64,000 bases of DNA from positions 68,622 to 132,621 of the forward strand of contig JADJCG010000017.1 of assembly GCA_016703335.1 (NCBI GenBank). Reading direction: 5' to 3'. The notes under the pieces are model-generated. The model had not been told where the DNA came from. It saw only the letters and a list, made by a program, of their open reading frames with translations, and did no database searches. Positions 8,270 to 17,828 of the stretch are shown here, piece by piece (position 1 is the first letter of the stretch; each line of letters opens with the position of its first letter). Made by a program: the position numbers and the translations under genes. This stretch comes from Caulobacteraceae bacterium. Lineage in GTDB: Bacteria; Pseudomonadota; Alphaproteobacteria; Caulobacterales; Aquidulcibacteraceae.

Positions 8270-8967
8270 AGCGTCTTTACGTCAGCGCCCTTGGCTTTGC
8301 CGATAATCACGACTTGGCTGAGGCCGATGAAGAGGCCGTGCTCGACCACGCCTGCGATATCCTTCAACGCAGCGCCCAGCTTTTCCGGATCGGGGATGCG
8401 CTTGGCGTTGGCGTCGAGGATGTAGTTGCCGCCATCGGTGATGACTGGTTCGTTCGACTTGCCGGTGATCCGCAGGACCACCTCGTCGCCGGCGCACCCA
8501 GACGCACGCAGAGCTTCCGTCACCCGTTGTTGCGTCAGCGCGAAACCAAAGCGGGTGACTTCCACCGGCAGCGGGAATTCGCCAAGCGTTTCGACCCACT
8601 TTGAGTCATCGGCAATGACGACCATCTGCTTCGACGCCGCCGCGACGATCTTCTCGCGCAACAGCGCGCCGCCGCCGCCTTTGATCAGACGGAATGCGGG
8701 ATCAACTTCGTCAGCGCCGTCAACGTCGAGATCGAGCGATGTGATCTGGCTGATCTCAAGAAGCGGGACGCCGACTTGTTCGGCGAGATTGCGTGTCGCT
8801 TCGGAGGTTGGGACACCCTTCACGCGCAAGCCTTGCCGCACGCGCTCCCCGAGCTGACGAACGAAATGCGCGGACGTCGACCCGGTGCCCAGGCCGACGA
8901 CCATGCCGTCTTTCACGTAATCGAGCGCCGCTTGCGCCGCGTTGAATTTGGCGATGTCTCCGCTCAC
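8266..8967 (-). CDS. rpiA: Ribose-5-phosphate isomerase A
   Basis: The 233-residue enzyme interconverts ribose 5-phosphate and ribulose 5-phosphate in the non-oxidative pentose phosphate pathway. It contains GLGTGSTSAHFVRQLG near residue 22, the DGADEVD active-site motif near 83, and KGGGGALLREKI near 95 with the catalytic lysine and glutamate. Its length matches bacterial RpiA. Its start overlaps the stop of the upstream membrane protein by 4 bases, so it is the last gene of a glmU-ycxB-like-rpiA operon. Confidence 0.96.
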   Translation of the reverse strand: MSGDIAKFNAAQAALDYVKDGMVVGLGTGSTSAHFVRQLGERVRQGLRVKGVPTSEATRNLAEQVGVPLLEISQITSLDLDVDGADEVDPAFRLIKGGGGALLREKIVAAASKQMVVIADDSKWVETLGEFPLPVEVTRFGFALTQQRVTEALRASGCAGDEVVLRITGKSNEPVITDGGNYILDANAKRIPDPEKLGAALKDIAGVVEHGLFIGLSQVVIIGKAKGADVKTL

Positions 8968-9488
8968 GGGGCGCTCTCCTGAACTTGGGCGCGACGTCCT
9001 AGATTTTGGCGAAGCAGTCGCCGCAGCGCAGCGATGGCTTGAGTCGAAAGATCGCGCTTGGGAATTATCTGAATGGCGCTCTCTTTTTGCCGCAAGATGA
9101 ACAGCGCTTTGGTTTCGATCGCGCCACGGTAGGCGCTCCAGGCGGCAGTTTTGCCGCTGTTGGCGATGCCATCTGGCGAAACAAAGTAAATTGTGGGCGC
9201 GAGGTGTCCTGGCGCGCCCGCGTTGAGATTTGCGGCAAAATAGAAAACCGCGAAAACCACAGGAGCGATGATGCCGAGGGTGATCGCCATCTGCGTCACG
9301 ATTTCGAGCGTTCGCGGGGCGATCTCCATGCCTTCGCTTCGTTTGAAGTGCAGCACACCCTGCGCCACCGGCGGGATCAACACTGCCAGCCAGAAGACGC
9401 GACTGCTCAAGGCATCGAAGAGAAGGCCCCAGAAATAATCCAAGCGCTTGCGTGTGACCGTGATCTCGAAGCGATCGGCTTTCGTCAC
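8964..9488 (-). CDS. YcxB-like membrane protein
   Basis: A 174-residue protein with two transmembrane segments (about 28-46 and 68-90) and a C-terminal YcxB-like region (AIETKALFILRQKESAIQIIP, then a final basic helix). Such proteins have an N-terminal strand, a membrane pair and a PH-like cytosolic fold; their function is not known. It overlaps glmU upstream and rpiA downstream by 4 bases each, which indicates translational coupling rather than a shared pathway. Confidence 0.75.
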   Translation of the reverse strand: MTKADRFEITVTRKRLDYFWGLLFDALSSRVFWLAVLIPPVAQGVLHFKRSEGMEIAPRTLEIVTQMAITLGIIAPVVFAVFYFAANLNAGAPGHLAPTIYFVSPDGIANSGKTAAWSAYRGAIETKALFILRQKESAIQIIPKRDLSTQAIAALRRLLRQNLGRRAQVQESAP

Positions 9489-10849
9489 GTCTCGCTCTTC
9501 TTCGCCGCCTTGGCGGCGAGCTTCTTTTCTTTGTTCTTCGTCGCCCAGCCTTCGAGGTTCACTTGGCGTCCGCGCGCAACCGCGAGCGCGCCATCTGGCA
9601 CGTCTTTGGTGATGACGCTGCCGGTGCCGGTGTAAGCGCCGTCGCCAATGGTCACGGGTGAGACCAGCGCGGTGTCTGAGCCGATGAACGCGTCAGCGCC
9701 GATGGTGGAGCGATATTTGTCGAAGCCGTCGTAATTGCAGACGATTGTGCCTGCACCGATGTTGGCGCGGGGGCCGACGTCGGCGTCGCCGACATAAGCC
9801 AAGTGGCTCGCCTTCGCGCCTTCGCCGAAGTTCGAGTTCTTCACTTCAACGAAGTTGCCGATCTTCACTTTCGCTGCGAGCTTTGTGCCCGGGCGGAAGC
9901 GCGCGAATGGGCCGATTTCCGACTTCGGACCAACTTCGGTGCGCTCGAAATGACAGTACGCGTGGATGGTGGCGCCCGCGCCAATCTTTACGCCGGTCCC
10001 GAAGAAGACATGCGGTTCGATGATAGCGTCGGCCTCAATCACGGTGTCATACGAGAAGAAAACGCTGCCCGGATCGATAAGCGTGACACCCGCTTCCATA
10101 GCGGCATCGCGCGCGCGCCTTTGGAACGCGGCTTCGGCGTCGGCGAGTTGGGCGCGCGAGTTCACGCCAAGCAGCTCTTCTTCCTGCGCTTCGACGATCC
10201 CCACCTTCATTGCGGCGGCGCGGGCCATGCCCGGAATGTCGGTGAGATAGAATTCTTGCTGGGCGTTGTCGTTGCGAAGCTTCGCCAACAGGTCGAATAG
10301 CGTCTTCGCATCGGCGACAAGCGCGCCCGCGTTGCAGAGGTTGACCGCGAGTTCTTCCTTGTTGGCGTCCCGATGTTCGACGTTCTTCACGAACTCGCCT
10401 GCGGCGTCGGTGATGATGCGGCCGTAACCGGTCGGATCGTCGGCGTGGAAGGCAAGCACGACGACGTTCGAACCGGCGTCGCGGGCGGCGAACATACGGG
10501 CGAGCGTCTCGGCACGGATGAGCGGGGTGTCGCCAAAGTAGACCACGACATCGCCGTCGAACGAAGCAATCGCTGACGCGGCGGATTTGGCGGCGTCGCC
10601 GGTGCCGCGTGGGACTTCCTGGATCGCAGTCGAGCCAGCGCCCAGAACGGAAGTTACGCGCTCTTCCAGAGCCGGTGCGTTCGGCGGGATCACCACCACC
10701 GTGCGCGCGCATCTCAGATCGCGCGCCAGCGCGATGGACCAATCCACCAGCGCCCTGCCGCCCATCTTGTGCAGCATCTTGGGCGTCTCGGACTTCATCC
10801 GCTTGCCCTGTCCCGCCGCCAGAATAATCGCGGCTCGCGCCCGGCTCAT
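9485..10849 (-). CDS. glmU: Bifunctional GlcNAc-1-phosphate uridyltransferase / GlcN-1-phosphate acetyltransferase
   Basis: This 454-residue enzyme makes UDP-GlcNAc for peptidoglycan and lipopolysaccharide. The N-terminal pyrophosphorylase domain opens with AIILAAGQGKRMKSETPKML, the nucleotide-binding loop. The C-terminal half from about residue 250 is a left-handed beta-helix of hexapeptide repeats ending in the acetyltransferase motif around VGPRANIGAGTIVCNYDG. The length equals that of typical GlmU. It is the first gene of the glmU-ycxB-like-rpiA operon and diverges from gph (gap of 62 bases). Confidence 0.97.
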   Translation of the reverse strand: MSRARAAIILAAGQGKRMKSETPKMLHKMGGRALVDWSIALARDLRCARTVVVIPPNAPALEERVTSVLGAGSTAIQEVPRGTGDAAKSAASAIASFDGDVVVYFGDTPLIRAETLARMFAARDAGSNVVVLAFHADDPTGYGRIITDAAGEFVKNVEHRDANKEELAVNLCNAGALVADAKTLFDLLAKLRNDNAQQEFYLTDIPGMARAAAMKVGIVEAQEEELLGVNSRAQLADAEAAFQRRARDAAMEAGVTLIDPGSVFFSYDTVIEADAIIEPHVFFGTGVKIGAGATIHAYCHFERTEVGPKSEIGPFARFRPGTKLAAKVKIGNFVEVKNSNFGEGAKASHLAYVGDADVGPRANIGAGTIVCNYDGFDKYRSTIGADAFIGSDTALVSPVTIGDGAYTGTGSVITKDVPDGALAVARGRQVNLEGWATKNKEKKLAAKAAKKSET

Positions 10850-10911
10850 GTGTTCCGACCTTGTCCGAATCCTGTGGAGGTTCTAGCCCAACGCCTTCTC
10901 AGAGGCATCCC

Positions 10912-11604
10912 ATGAGCATCGGCGAACTGGCCGACGCGACCATCGTTTTCGACCTGGACGGCACGTTGGTAGACACGGCGCCTGATTTGGTGCGCGCGCT
11001 CAACGAAACGATGGACCTCGAAGGCCTGCCGCGGGTGAAGGCCGAAACGGTGCGCAACCTCATCGGCCATGGCGCGCGTGTGCTGATCGAACGCGCCTCG
11101 GCGCTGCAAGGGGTGACGTTTTCCGCCACGCGGTTGGATCAGCTGACGAATGAGTTCGTGGCGTTCTATGCCGCAGACATCGCGCGCGAGTCCAAGCCGT
11201 TCGACGGCGTCGTTGAGCAACTCGACATCCTGGCGGGCCTTGGCGCGAAACTCGCCGTCTGCACCAACAAACGCACGACGCTATCAGTTCAACTGCTTGA
11301 CGCGCTCGGCCTCACCGAGCGCTTCTCAGCGATCGTAGGCGCTGATGCGGTGACTGATCGCAAACCCCACCCCGATCACTACCGCGCGGCGGTAACACGC
11401 GCGGGCGGCGTTGTGCGGCGATCGGTGATGGTTGGCGACGGCGCAGCTGACGTGGGCTCGGCAAAAGCCGCCGGCGCACCGGTTTGCATTGTGAGCTTTG
11501 GATATAGCGACGTCGGCGCCGAGACTCTCGGCGCCGACGTGCTGCTCCACAGATTCTCAGAGTTGGCGCCGGCCTGTCGCCGCTTGCTGGCGGCGCGCCC
11601 ATAA
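10912..11604 (+). CDS. gph: Phosphoglycolate phosphatase (HAD hydrolase)
   Basis: The 230-residue HAD-superfamily phosphatase has motif I DLDGTLVDTAPDL near residue 11 (nucleophilic and acid/base Asp), a helical cap, CTNKR (motif II region), DRKPHPDHY (motif III Lys) and MVGDGAADVGSAKAAG (motif IV). These are typical of Gph, which removes 2-phosphoglycolate formed during DNA repair or oxygenase activity. The ATG at 10912 is preceded by AGAGG. Other HAD phosphatases of the same subfamily cannot be excluded. Confidence 0.88.
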   Translation: MSIGELADATIVFDLDGTLVDTAPDLVRALNETMDLEGLPRVKAETVRNLIGHGARVLIERASALQGVTFSATRLDQLTNEFVAFYAADIARESKPFDGVVEQLDILAGLGAKLAVCTNKRTTLSVQLLDALGLTERFSAIVGADAVTDRKPHPDHYRAAVTRAGGVVRRSVMVGDGAADVGSAKAAGAPVCIVSFGYSDVGAETLGADVLLHRFSELAPACRRLLAARP

Positions 11605-11622
11605 ACCAACAGGTACCGGCGC

Positions 11623-11862
11623 TTACGCGACTTCCATCAAGCCGCGACGGCTAGGGGACGGTCGATCGTCGTCATCTTTGCGCTTGGTTGGAAAACCATT
11701 GACCATGTCGCTACGAACGTCCGTACGCGCAGAACGCATCGCCGCTACGAAGCCCGCTTCGATAAGCTTCACATCGACGTTGTAGCCCCGTTCGCGCCAA
11801 TATTCCTCAATGCGCATCTTGAGACGCCGTGCGCCATCCACATTGCAGAAATCGTGATCCAT
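11623..11862 (-). CDS. Small hypothetical protein (79 aa)
   Basis: A short frame with an RIEEYWRERGYNVDVKLIEAGF core and a SDMVNGFPTKR segment. The amphipathic, protein-like composition and the lack of a competing frame support a real gene. I believe similar short proteins occur in related alphaproteobacteria, but no function is known. It converges on gph with an 18-base gap. Confidence 0.6.
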   Translation of the reverse strand: MDHDFCNVDGARRLKMRIEEYWRERGYNVDVKLIEAGFVAAMRSARTDVRSDMVNGFPTKRKDDDDRPSPSRRGLMEVA

Positions 11863-12002
11863 TCAGCTCCACCACATATGTTGATCGGTCTCGGGTTGGG
11901 CTCAGTGGCCCGGGACCGGTACGCGGATTACGCTCCGCGCCTTGCGTCAGCCCCCTCTCGCTCCCGCCAGTCGTTAAACTGACTGACAAGCGAGGCGCCG
12001 AT

Positions 12003-12113
12003 ATGGCGAGTTCGCGTCATGAGAACAATTGCGATCACAAAGTCCTGATGCCGCAGGGCCGGGACGTTGCGTCATGGCGGTGGGGAATCACGCGCCTAGG
12101 CCGTTGGAAATAG
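12003..12113 (+). CDS. Possible 36-residue small protein
   Basis: ATG at 12003 opens a 36-codon frame (MASSRHENNCDHKVL...GITRLGRWK) whose stop touches the start of a strong hairpin at 12114. A GAGG lies about 8 bases upstream. The close fit of stop codon and hairpin argues for a real transcript end, but coding evidence is thin. Confidence 0.35.
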   Translation: MASSRHENNCDHKVLMPQGRDVASWRWGITRLGRWK

Positions 12114-12153
12114 GGCCGGAACTCTCAAGGTTTAAACCTGAGCGTTTCCGGCC
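12114..12153. terminator. Long hairpin, probable bidirectional terminator
   Basis: GGCCGGAA (12114-12121) and TTCCGGCC (12146-12153) are perfect inverted repeats, and the interior contains the palindrome AGGTTTAAACCT. It lies between the small plus-strand frame and the 3' end of the minus-strand gene at 12172, so it can end both transcripts. Confidence 0.65.
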
Positions 12154-12171
12154 TTCATCCGAAATGGGCGC

Positions 12172-13353
12172 TTAGAAGCGCGCCAACAGCGCCAACGACA
12201 CCTGATCGGCGTCATAGTCGGACTGAATGTCGTTCGAGTCGTTGTCGCGAAAGCGGTACTGCAACCGCACGTCGCACGAGCACGGCAGCATGCCGCCAAC
12301 CGTCACGCTCGCTTGCGGCGAGATGTAGGTATCTTCGCGGCTGCTTTCACGGAAATCGCGTTCGCGGATCAGCGCGCCGACGGAGCCCTGGATGCGGTCG
12401 GTGAACTGATAATTGTAGTTCACGTCGACGCCATACTCGAGGAACTTGCCCGGAGAGACATCCTCAAACAGCCAGAAGTTAAACGAGCTGCCGTCGATAT
12501 CGCTCCAGCGCACGAACGGCGCGACTTGCAGAGAGTCACGCTCAAGTAGCAGGCGCGGCTTGGTCACGCCGCTTTGGATTTCGGCGTAGATGCCGCTCTC
12601 GGTGACCGTATCGGAGAAGAAGAAGTTGTTCTCGTCGTAGTCGCGATAGCCAACCCGACCGCGTGCCCAGTAGGACGCGCCGCTCACGCGGCCTTCCACG
12701 GTCACGCTGAGATTACCTTCAGTGTAATACGGATCCTCACCCAGCCACGTCGTGCTGGCGCCGATTGACGGCAGCACGGCCAAGTGCGGGGCGGCATAGA
12801 GGATTGGCCCGGTCTGCACGCCGAAATACTTGTAATCGAGCGCATCAATATCCGGCGTTTGCTCAAGATCGATGTTCAGCGTTGAGCGCCAGCGACGTCC
12901 CGCGAACTCGCTTTCATTCGCGACGAGCAAGCGCGCGTAATACGTCATCGCTTCCAATTCATCGGGATCGACGAAGAGCACGTCGGCGTTCGCGTTCACA
13001 GCGTTGGTATCGTAACGCGCACCGACTTCAACGCGCGCGACCGTGTAGCCAGGTTCGATTTGACGGCGAATGCGCTCATAGCCGCGGCGCGCTTCTTCGT
13101 TCGTCGGATCGTTGATCAGGATGCGTTCGTAGGCGACGAGCGCGAGACGCGGCGAACCTGCTTCTTCTGCGGCGCGCGCGTAACGCAAATTGAGCGCGAC
13201 ATCCTGCGGATTGTCGAGAATTTGATTGTTCAGCGATTCAAGGTCATTGCCCTGTTGCTGAGCGTTCGCGACGCCCCCACCAAGTGCAGCGATGCTCGCG
13301 GCAAGAAGCAGCGTTCCGCAAAGGCGGCTCAGCTTTCCCCGTACAGCAGCCAT
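12172..13353 (-). CDS. Exported TPR protein with C-terminal beta-barrel-like domain
   Basis: From the ATG at 13353 the protein has 393 residues and starts with a clear signal peptide (about 30 residues ending ANAQ). A TPR-like helical section follows (NPQDVALNLRYARAAEEAG and ALVAYERILINDPTNEEARRGYERI). The rest is rich in alternating aromatic/polar strands and ends in ALLARF, a C-terminal Phe typical of outer-membrane barrels. This layout is like surface lipoprotein assembly modifier/DUF560-type proteins, but the assignment is inferred. A longer frame begins at 13422, but the 13353 start gives the clean signal peptide. It diverges from the FecR-domain gene, with which it probably functions. 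Confidence 0.72.
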   Translation of the reverse strand: MAAVRGKLSRLCGTLLLAASIAALGGGVANAQQQGNDLESLNNQILDNPQDVALNLRYARAAEEAGSPRLALVAYERILINDPTNEEARRGYERIRRQIEPGYTVARVEVGARYDTNAVNANADVLFVDPDELEAMTYYARLLVANESEFAGRRWRSTLNIDLEQTPDIDALDYKYFGVQTGPILYAAPHLAVLPSIGASTTWLGEDPYYTEGNLSVTVEGRVSGASYWARGRVGYRDYDENNFFFSDTVTESGIYAEIQSGVTKPRLLLERDSLQVAPFVRWSDIDGSSFNFWLFEDVSPGKFLEYGVDVNYNYQFTDRIQGSVGALIRERDFRESSREDTYISPQASVTVGGMLPCSCDVRLQYRFRDNDSNDIQSDYDADQVSLALLARF

Positions 13354-13503
13354 TTTGATCCCCGAATGTATTAACCCAATCCACGCGCAATAGACGACGG
13401 TTTGTAGCGCAAGTTCAAGCAATTACACCTAGCGAAAGACACACGCGACACGGGTTCCGCATTGCCAGCCCTGCCGCACGCGTCCTAGTCTAAGCCCTAT
13501 TTC

Positions 13504-14253
13504 ATGGGGTTGGCGATGCGTCAGACAATGTTCGCGCTTAGTGCACTGTGCGCTGCGGTGGTGGCCTTCCAAGCGCCGGCATCGGCGCAGGAAGCACGCA
13601 TCGGAGCTGCCTCCGCCGTGCGCAACCAAGTTATGGCGGCGCGCACCGGCGCTCAACAAGCACCACTGGCGACCGGCAACGCGGTTTACCAAAACCAGAC
13701 CATCAGCACCGGCGCCAACAGCGTCGCGCAATTATTGTTCACCGATCAGACGACGCTCAGCATTGGCCAGCGCTCGGAAGTGACGCTTGATCGCTACGTC
13801 TACGATCCCAGCCGCGCCAGTGGCGGCGGTGCGACCGTATCTATGGCGCGCGGCGCAATGCGCTTCGTCAGCGGCACACAAGATCCGCGCAATTACCAAG
13901 TGCGCACGCCTGTCGCGACCATCGGCGTACGCGGCACCATCGTTGACCTGCTGATTCACAACGGCCGCATGTTCGGCATTCTCGACGAAGGCCGTTGCAT
14001 CTTCACGCTGCCGAATGGCGAAACGATCGAACTCGATCGCCCTGGCACCGCGATTGAATTCTATTCGGACGGCACGACCTCGCATCCGTTCACGTGGCGC
14101 GGCCGCTACGAAACTTCGTTCAGCACGGCGACCTTCCCACTGTTCGGCAATCCATTTGCCGACTTCCCGTGGTTCGAAGGCGCGACCGATGCAGATGACC
14201 CGACCAATCGCACCGACGATCTGAACACTGGTGGCAACCGCAGCGGCCAGTAA
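13504..14253 (+). CDS. Exported FecR-domain protein
   Basis: The 249-residue protein begins with a signal peptide ending around ASAQ. A FecR domain follows: LLFTDQTTLSIGQRSEVTLDRYVYDP and GAMRFVSGT...YQVRTPVATIGVRGTI are the characteristic elements. The C-terminal part is Pro/Asp-rich and unordered. It lacks the transmembrane helix and anti-sigma region of classical FecR and is not next to a sigma factor; the neighbour is a CHASE2 cyclase. FecR-domain/CHASE2-cyclase pairs occur in other proteobacteria, so a periplasmic partner of the cyclase sensor is a reasonable inference. An alternative start exists at 13516. Confidence 0.82.
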   Translation: MGLAMRQTMFALSALCAAVVAFQAPASAQEARIGAASAVRNQVMAARTGAQQAPLATGNAVYQNQTISTGANSVAQLLFTDQTTLSIGQRSEVTLDRYVYDPSRASGGGATVSMARGAMRFVSGTQDPRNYQVRTPVATIGVRGTIVDLLIHNGRMFGILDEGRCIFTLPNGETIELDRPGTAIEFYSDGTTSHPFTWRGRYETSFSTATFPLFGNPFADFPWFEGATDADDPTNRTDDLNTGGNRSGQ

Positions 14254-14337
14254 GTGGAAGGCTAACGCCGCCGTCGCTCTCGACTCAGACGGGCAGCGCA
14301 TGCTCTCTGCGTCCTAAGCTGCGTTATGGGCTAAACC

Positions 14338-16540
14338 TTGGACAAAACCGCGAACGATCATCCGACGCCCCGGTTTTATTGGCCGGCAGTGATCGCCTTT
14401 GCGATTTTGGTGGCGACTATCTTCTACTTACGTCCGCCTGTGCTGGCATCGCTACGCGGGTTGGCGTTTGACGCGTATCAGCACGCGGCCCCCGCATCCC
14501 CGCTTCCCAATTCGCCGATCCGCGTTGTTCAAATCGACGAGGCGTCGCTTGCGCGGCTTGGCCAGTGGCCCTGGTCGCGAACAACGATGGCGGAGCTCAC
14601 GCAAAAACTCGCCGATGCCGGCGCGGCGGCAATCGTGTTCGACGTTCTGTTCGCTGAGCCCGATCGCACCTCGCTGGAACAAGTCATCGCAAACGCACCG
14701 CCGGCACGGCGCGCAGCGCTAACACGAGCGCTTGGCGGCAGGATCGAAAGCCACGACGAGAGCTTTGCCGCCACGCTCGGACGCACGCCCAGCGTGCTTG
14801 CGGTCAACATGCACGATCAAACCACCACCGAACCCTATCCCGCACGCGCTGGCTTCGCCGTGGCGGGCGACGATCCTGCACTTTCTGCGCGACTATCCGG
14901 GCCTTGCCACCAACTTGCCTGCGCTCACGGACGCCGCGCACGGCGTAGGCTTTATCAATTGGTTGCCAGACGGCGATCAAGTGATGCGCCGCATTCCGCT
15001 GCTGCTGCGCTACAATGGCGAGATCGCGCCATCGCTTTCTTTGGAGGCGCTCCGCGTTGCTGTCGGCGCATCGACCTATGTCGTCCGCGCCTCGAATGCC
15101 AACGGCGCGCAAGCGTTCGGCGCACACACGGGCCTCGACAGCATCAAGGTCGGCCCCGTCACCATTCCAACAGACGCCGAAGGCCAAGTCTGGGTACGCT
15201 TTCGGCCCTACGATCCCGCCGAAGCCGTTCCCGCCTGGGAAATATTGAGCGGCGATGCCGACATGGCGGCGATAGAAGGCGCGATCGTGCTCATCGGCGC
15301 GAGCGCGCCGGGCCTCATGGATCTGCGCGCCACGCCGCTCAACGCGAGCATCCCGGGCGTCGAGGTGCACCGGCAATTGCTGGAGCAGGTGGTCACTGGA
15401 AACTATCTGACGCGGCCTGATTATGCGCCAGGCTTGGAATTGATCGCCGCGCTCGTCGCGATCTCAATTCTCGCGCTCTGCGCGCCGCGCTTCCGGCCAT
15501 CGATCAACGCCGTGATCGGCCTTGCGCTTGTCGCCGCGCTTTGGGGCGCCGGGTTTTTTGTGTTCGCGCAGGGCGGCTATCTGTTCGATCCGGTGTTTCC
15601 GACTCTGGCCGCACTCGTCTTCGGCGCCAGCGCCACGACGTATTTCTACCAGCGCACAGAACATCAACGCGCCGGCATCCGGCAAGCCTTTAGCCAGTAT
15701 GTTTCGCCCGACGTCGTCCGCCAACTCACCGCCCACCCCGAGCGCCTTAAACTCGGCGGCGAAGTTCGCGATCTCACCATCCTTACCTGTGACATCCGCA
15801 ATTTCTCGGCCATTGCCGAGCGGATGAGCGCCGAAGAACTCACGGCCTTCATCAACAGCTTCCTGACGCCGCTCAGCGACATCATCATCGAAAGCGGGGG
15901 CACCATCGATAAATACATGGGCGACGCCATCCTCGCCTTCTGGAATGCGCCCTTGGATCAAGCCGATCACGCGCAGCGAGCATGCAACGCCGCCCTCGCC
16001 ATCATTGCGCGCGTCAGCGATCTCAATCTCGTTTGGCGCAAAGAAGCTGAGACCGCGGGCCGCTCTTTTGAAGACGTTCGCATCGGCGTCGGCGTAAACT
16101 CCGGCGAATGCTGCGTCGGCAATCTCGGCTCGGAGCGGCGCTTCGACTATTCCGCTATTGGCGACGCCGTAAACATCGCGTCGCGCCTGGAGGGACTGAC
16201 CAAGGCATACGGCCTTGCACTGCTCGTCAGCGCAGATACCAGTCAGCGCGTTTCAAATGTCGCGTTCTTGGAGGCCGGTCTCGTGCGCCTCAAAGGCCGC
16301 ACTGGCGCAACGCGCGTTTACACGGCGCTCTTCGATGACGCGCCCGTCGATCACGGCGCATTTCTTGAAGCGTTTCAGCAAGGACGCTTCGACGAAGCCC
16401 ACACGATGCTCACCCAACTCGAAGCATCGGCCGCGCCTTCATTGCACCCGCTCTATCACCACTACCGCGCGCGCCTCGACGCCGCCCAAGCAGCGCCGCC
16501 AGCCTCATGGGACGGAGTCTACGATCCTGATCACAAGTAA
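14338..16540 (+). CDS. CHASE2-domain class III adenylate/guanylate cyclase, frameshifted near 14875
   Basis: A membrane sensor cyclase of about 733 residues once one extra base near 14873-14876 is removed. It starts at TTG 14338 with a transmembrane helix (about residues 18-38), then a periplasmic CHASE2 domain (VVQIDEASLARLGQWPWSR near 62; NWLPDGDQVMRRIPLLLR after the shift). A three-helix membrane section at about 15430-15650 precedes the cyclase domain: TCDIRNFSAIAERM and DKYMGDAILAFWN hold the two metal Asp residues and an adenine-selecting Lys, and YSAIGDAVNIASRLEG holds the transition-state Asn and Arg. Adenylate cyclase is therefore the likely activity. It lies 84 bases after the FecR-domain gene. 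Confidence 0.9.
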
Positions 16541-16551
16541 GTGCCTGGAAA

Positions 16552-16626
16552 TGGTGGGCGCGACAGGGATTGAACCTGTGACCCCTCCCGTGTGAAGGGA
16601 GTGCTCTCCCGCTGAGCTACGCGCCC
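16552..16626 (-). tRNA. tRNA-Val (anticodon CAC)
   Basis: On the minus strand GGGCGCG (from 16626) pairs with CGCGCCC, followed by A and CCA at 16554-16552. The anticodon stem CTCCC/GGGAG encloses TTCACAC, giving anticodon CAC. The D arm has TAGCTCAGCGGGAGAGC and the T arm GGTTCAATCC. Confidence 0.96.
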
Positions 16627-16646
16627 GGAAACCAGGGCTTCCGAAG

Positions 16647-16670
16647 GGCGCGGACCATAAGGTCCGCGCC
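16647..16670. other. Strong GC hairpin between tRNA-Val and the iron-transport genes
   Basis: GGCGCGGACC (16647-16656) and GGTCCGCGCC (16661-16670) form a perfect 10-base stem with loop ATAA. No T-run follows on either strand, so it is not a standard terminator. It lies 21 bases upstream of the mature tRNA 5' end and about 60 bases upstream of the fbpA-like start. Confidence 0.5.
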
Positions 16671-16727
16671 GCCTGCGTCAAGCGGCGCGCCCCTGCGGGG
16701 CTTGACCTTGCCGCCACTTGCGGTGCA

Positions 16728-17801
16728 TTGCGAAAAGTTCGCAAGTATCTTCCGGAGGCCGCCCTGTCATTTCATCTCAGCCGTCGTGGCCTCGTGCTGG
16801 GCGCCTCCGCCACCGCTCTCACCGCGTGCATGCCAAGCGGCGGCGATGGAGAGACTTTCATCAACGTCTATACCGCGCGCCACTACGACGCCGACCGGGC
16901 GCTGTACACGGCCTTCCAGGAAGCGACCGGCATCGAGATGCGCGCGCTCACCGGCAGCGCCGAGCAATTGTTGAGCGCCTGCACGCCGAGGGCGAACCAG
17001 ACCGAAGCGGACGTGTTCATCAGCGCCGACGCCGGCAATCTCTGGAAGGTCAAAGACGCCGGCCTCTTCCAGAACGTGACGACGCCGACGCTGCAGGAAA
17101 AGTGCCCGAGCATCTGCGCGATCCGGATGGCGCGTTCTGGGGCTTCACCAAGCGCGCGCGCATCATCGTCTATCGCAAGGACGCGGTTCGGCCGGAAGAA
17201 GTCGCGACCATGGATGCGCTCGGTACCGCGCGCTTCCGCGACCAAATCGTGATGCGTTCTTCGTCGAACGTCTATCAGCTCTCGACCTCGCGCGCGCATC
17301 GAACGCCTCGGCGCGGAGAACGCACGCGCGTGGGCCGCGGCGGTGCGCGGGAATTTTGCGCGCGATCCGCAAGGCAGCGACACCGATCAGATCAAGGCGG
17401 TAGCGGCAGGCGAAGCGCAGGCCTCGGTCTGCAACCACTATTACTACTTCCGCATGGTGCGCTCAGAAGACCCGGCGGATCGCGCGATGGCGGAAAAGGT
17501 CGGCTTTGTGTTTCCGGACCAGCTGGCGCGGGCACGCACATCAACATCTCCGGCGGCGGCGTCACCTCGCACGCCAAGCGCCGCGACCTCGGCGTGCAGT
17601 TCCTCGAATATCTGGTGAGCGACGAGGCGCAGACGATGCTGGCGCCGCTCAACACCGAATTCCCGATCCGCCCCGAAATCGCGCCTGACTCCAGGTTTGG
17701 CGGCGCCCGGAGCATTCAAGGAAGAAAACATCCCGCTCGATGCGTTGGGTCGTCACCAAGCGGAAGCTGCGCGCATCTTCGAAGAAGTCGGTTGGAGCTA
17801 A
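16728..17801 (+). pseudogene. Fe(III) ABC transporter substrate-binding protein, multiple frameshifts
   Basis: Conceptual translation across three frames gives an FbpA/AfuA-type periplasmic iron-binding protein of about 355 residues: signal with lipobox-like TACM, then INVYTARHYDADRALYTAF, ADVFISADAGNLWKVKDAGL, GFTKRARIIVYRKDAV, QASVCNHYYYFRMV (the Tyr pair that binds ferric iron) and THINISGGGVTSHAKR. Frame changes fall near 16977, 17000, 17096, 17300, 17525 and 17695, and the last part (EENIPLDALGRHQAEAARIF) ends at TAA 17801. No in-frame stop or loss of conserved motifs is seen once frames are joined, so sequencing indels fit better than decay. It heads a binding protein-permease-ATPase operon. 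Confidence 0.82.
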
Positions 17802-17828
17802 GCCAACGCACGTTAGAAGCAGCGGCGC

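Noticed and set aside
12172..13422. Longer start for the TPR/barrel protein at 13422
   Set aside because: The extra 23 residues precede a complete signal peptide that starts at 13353.
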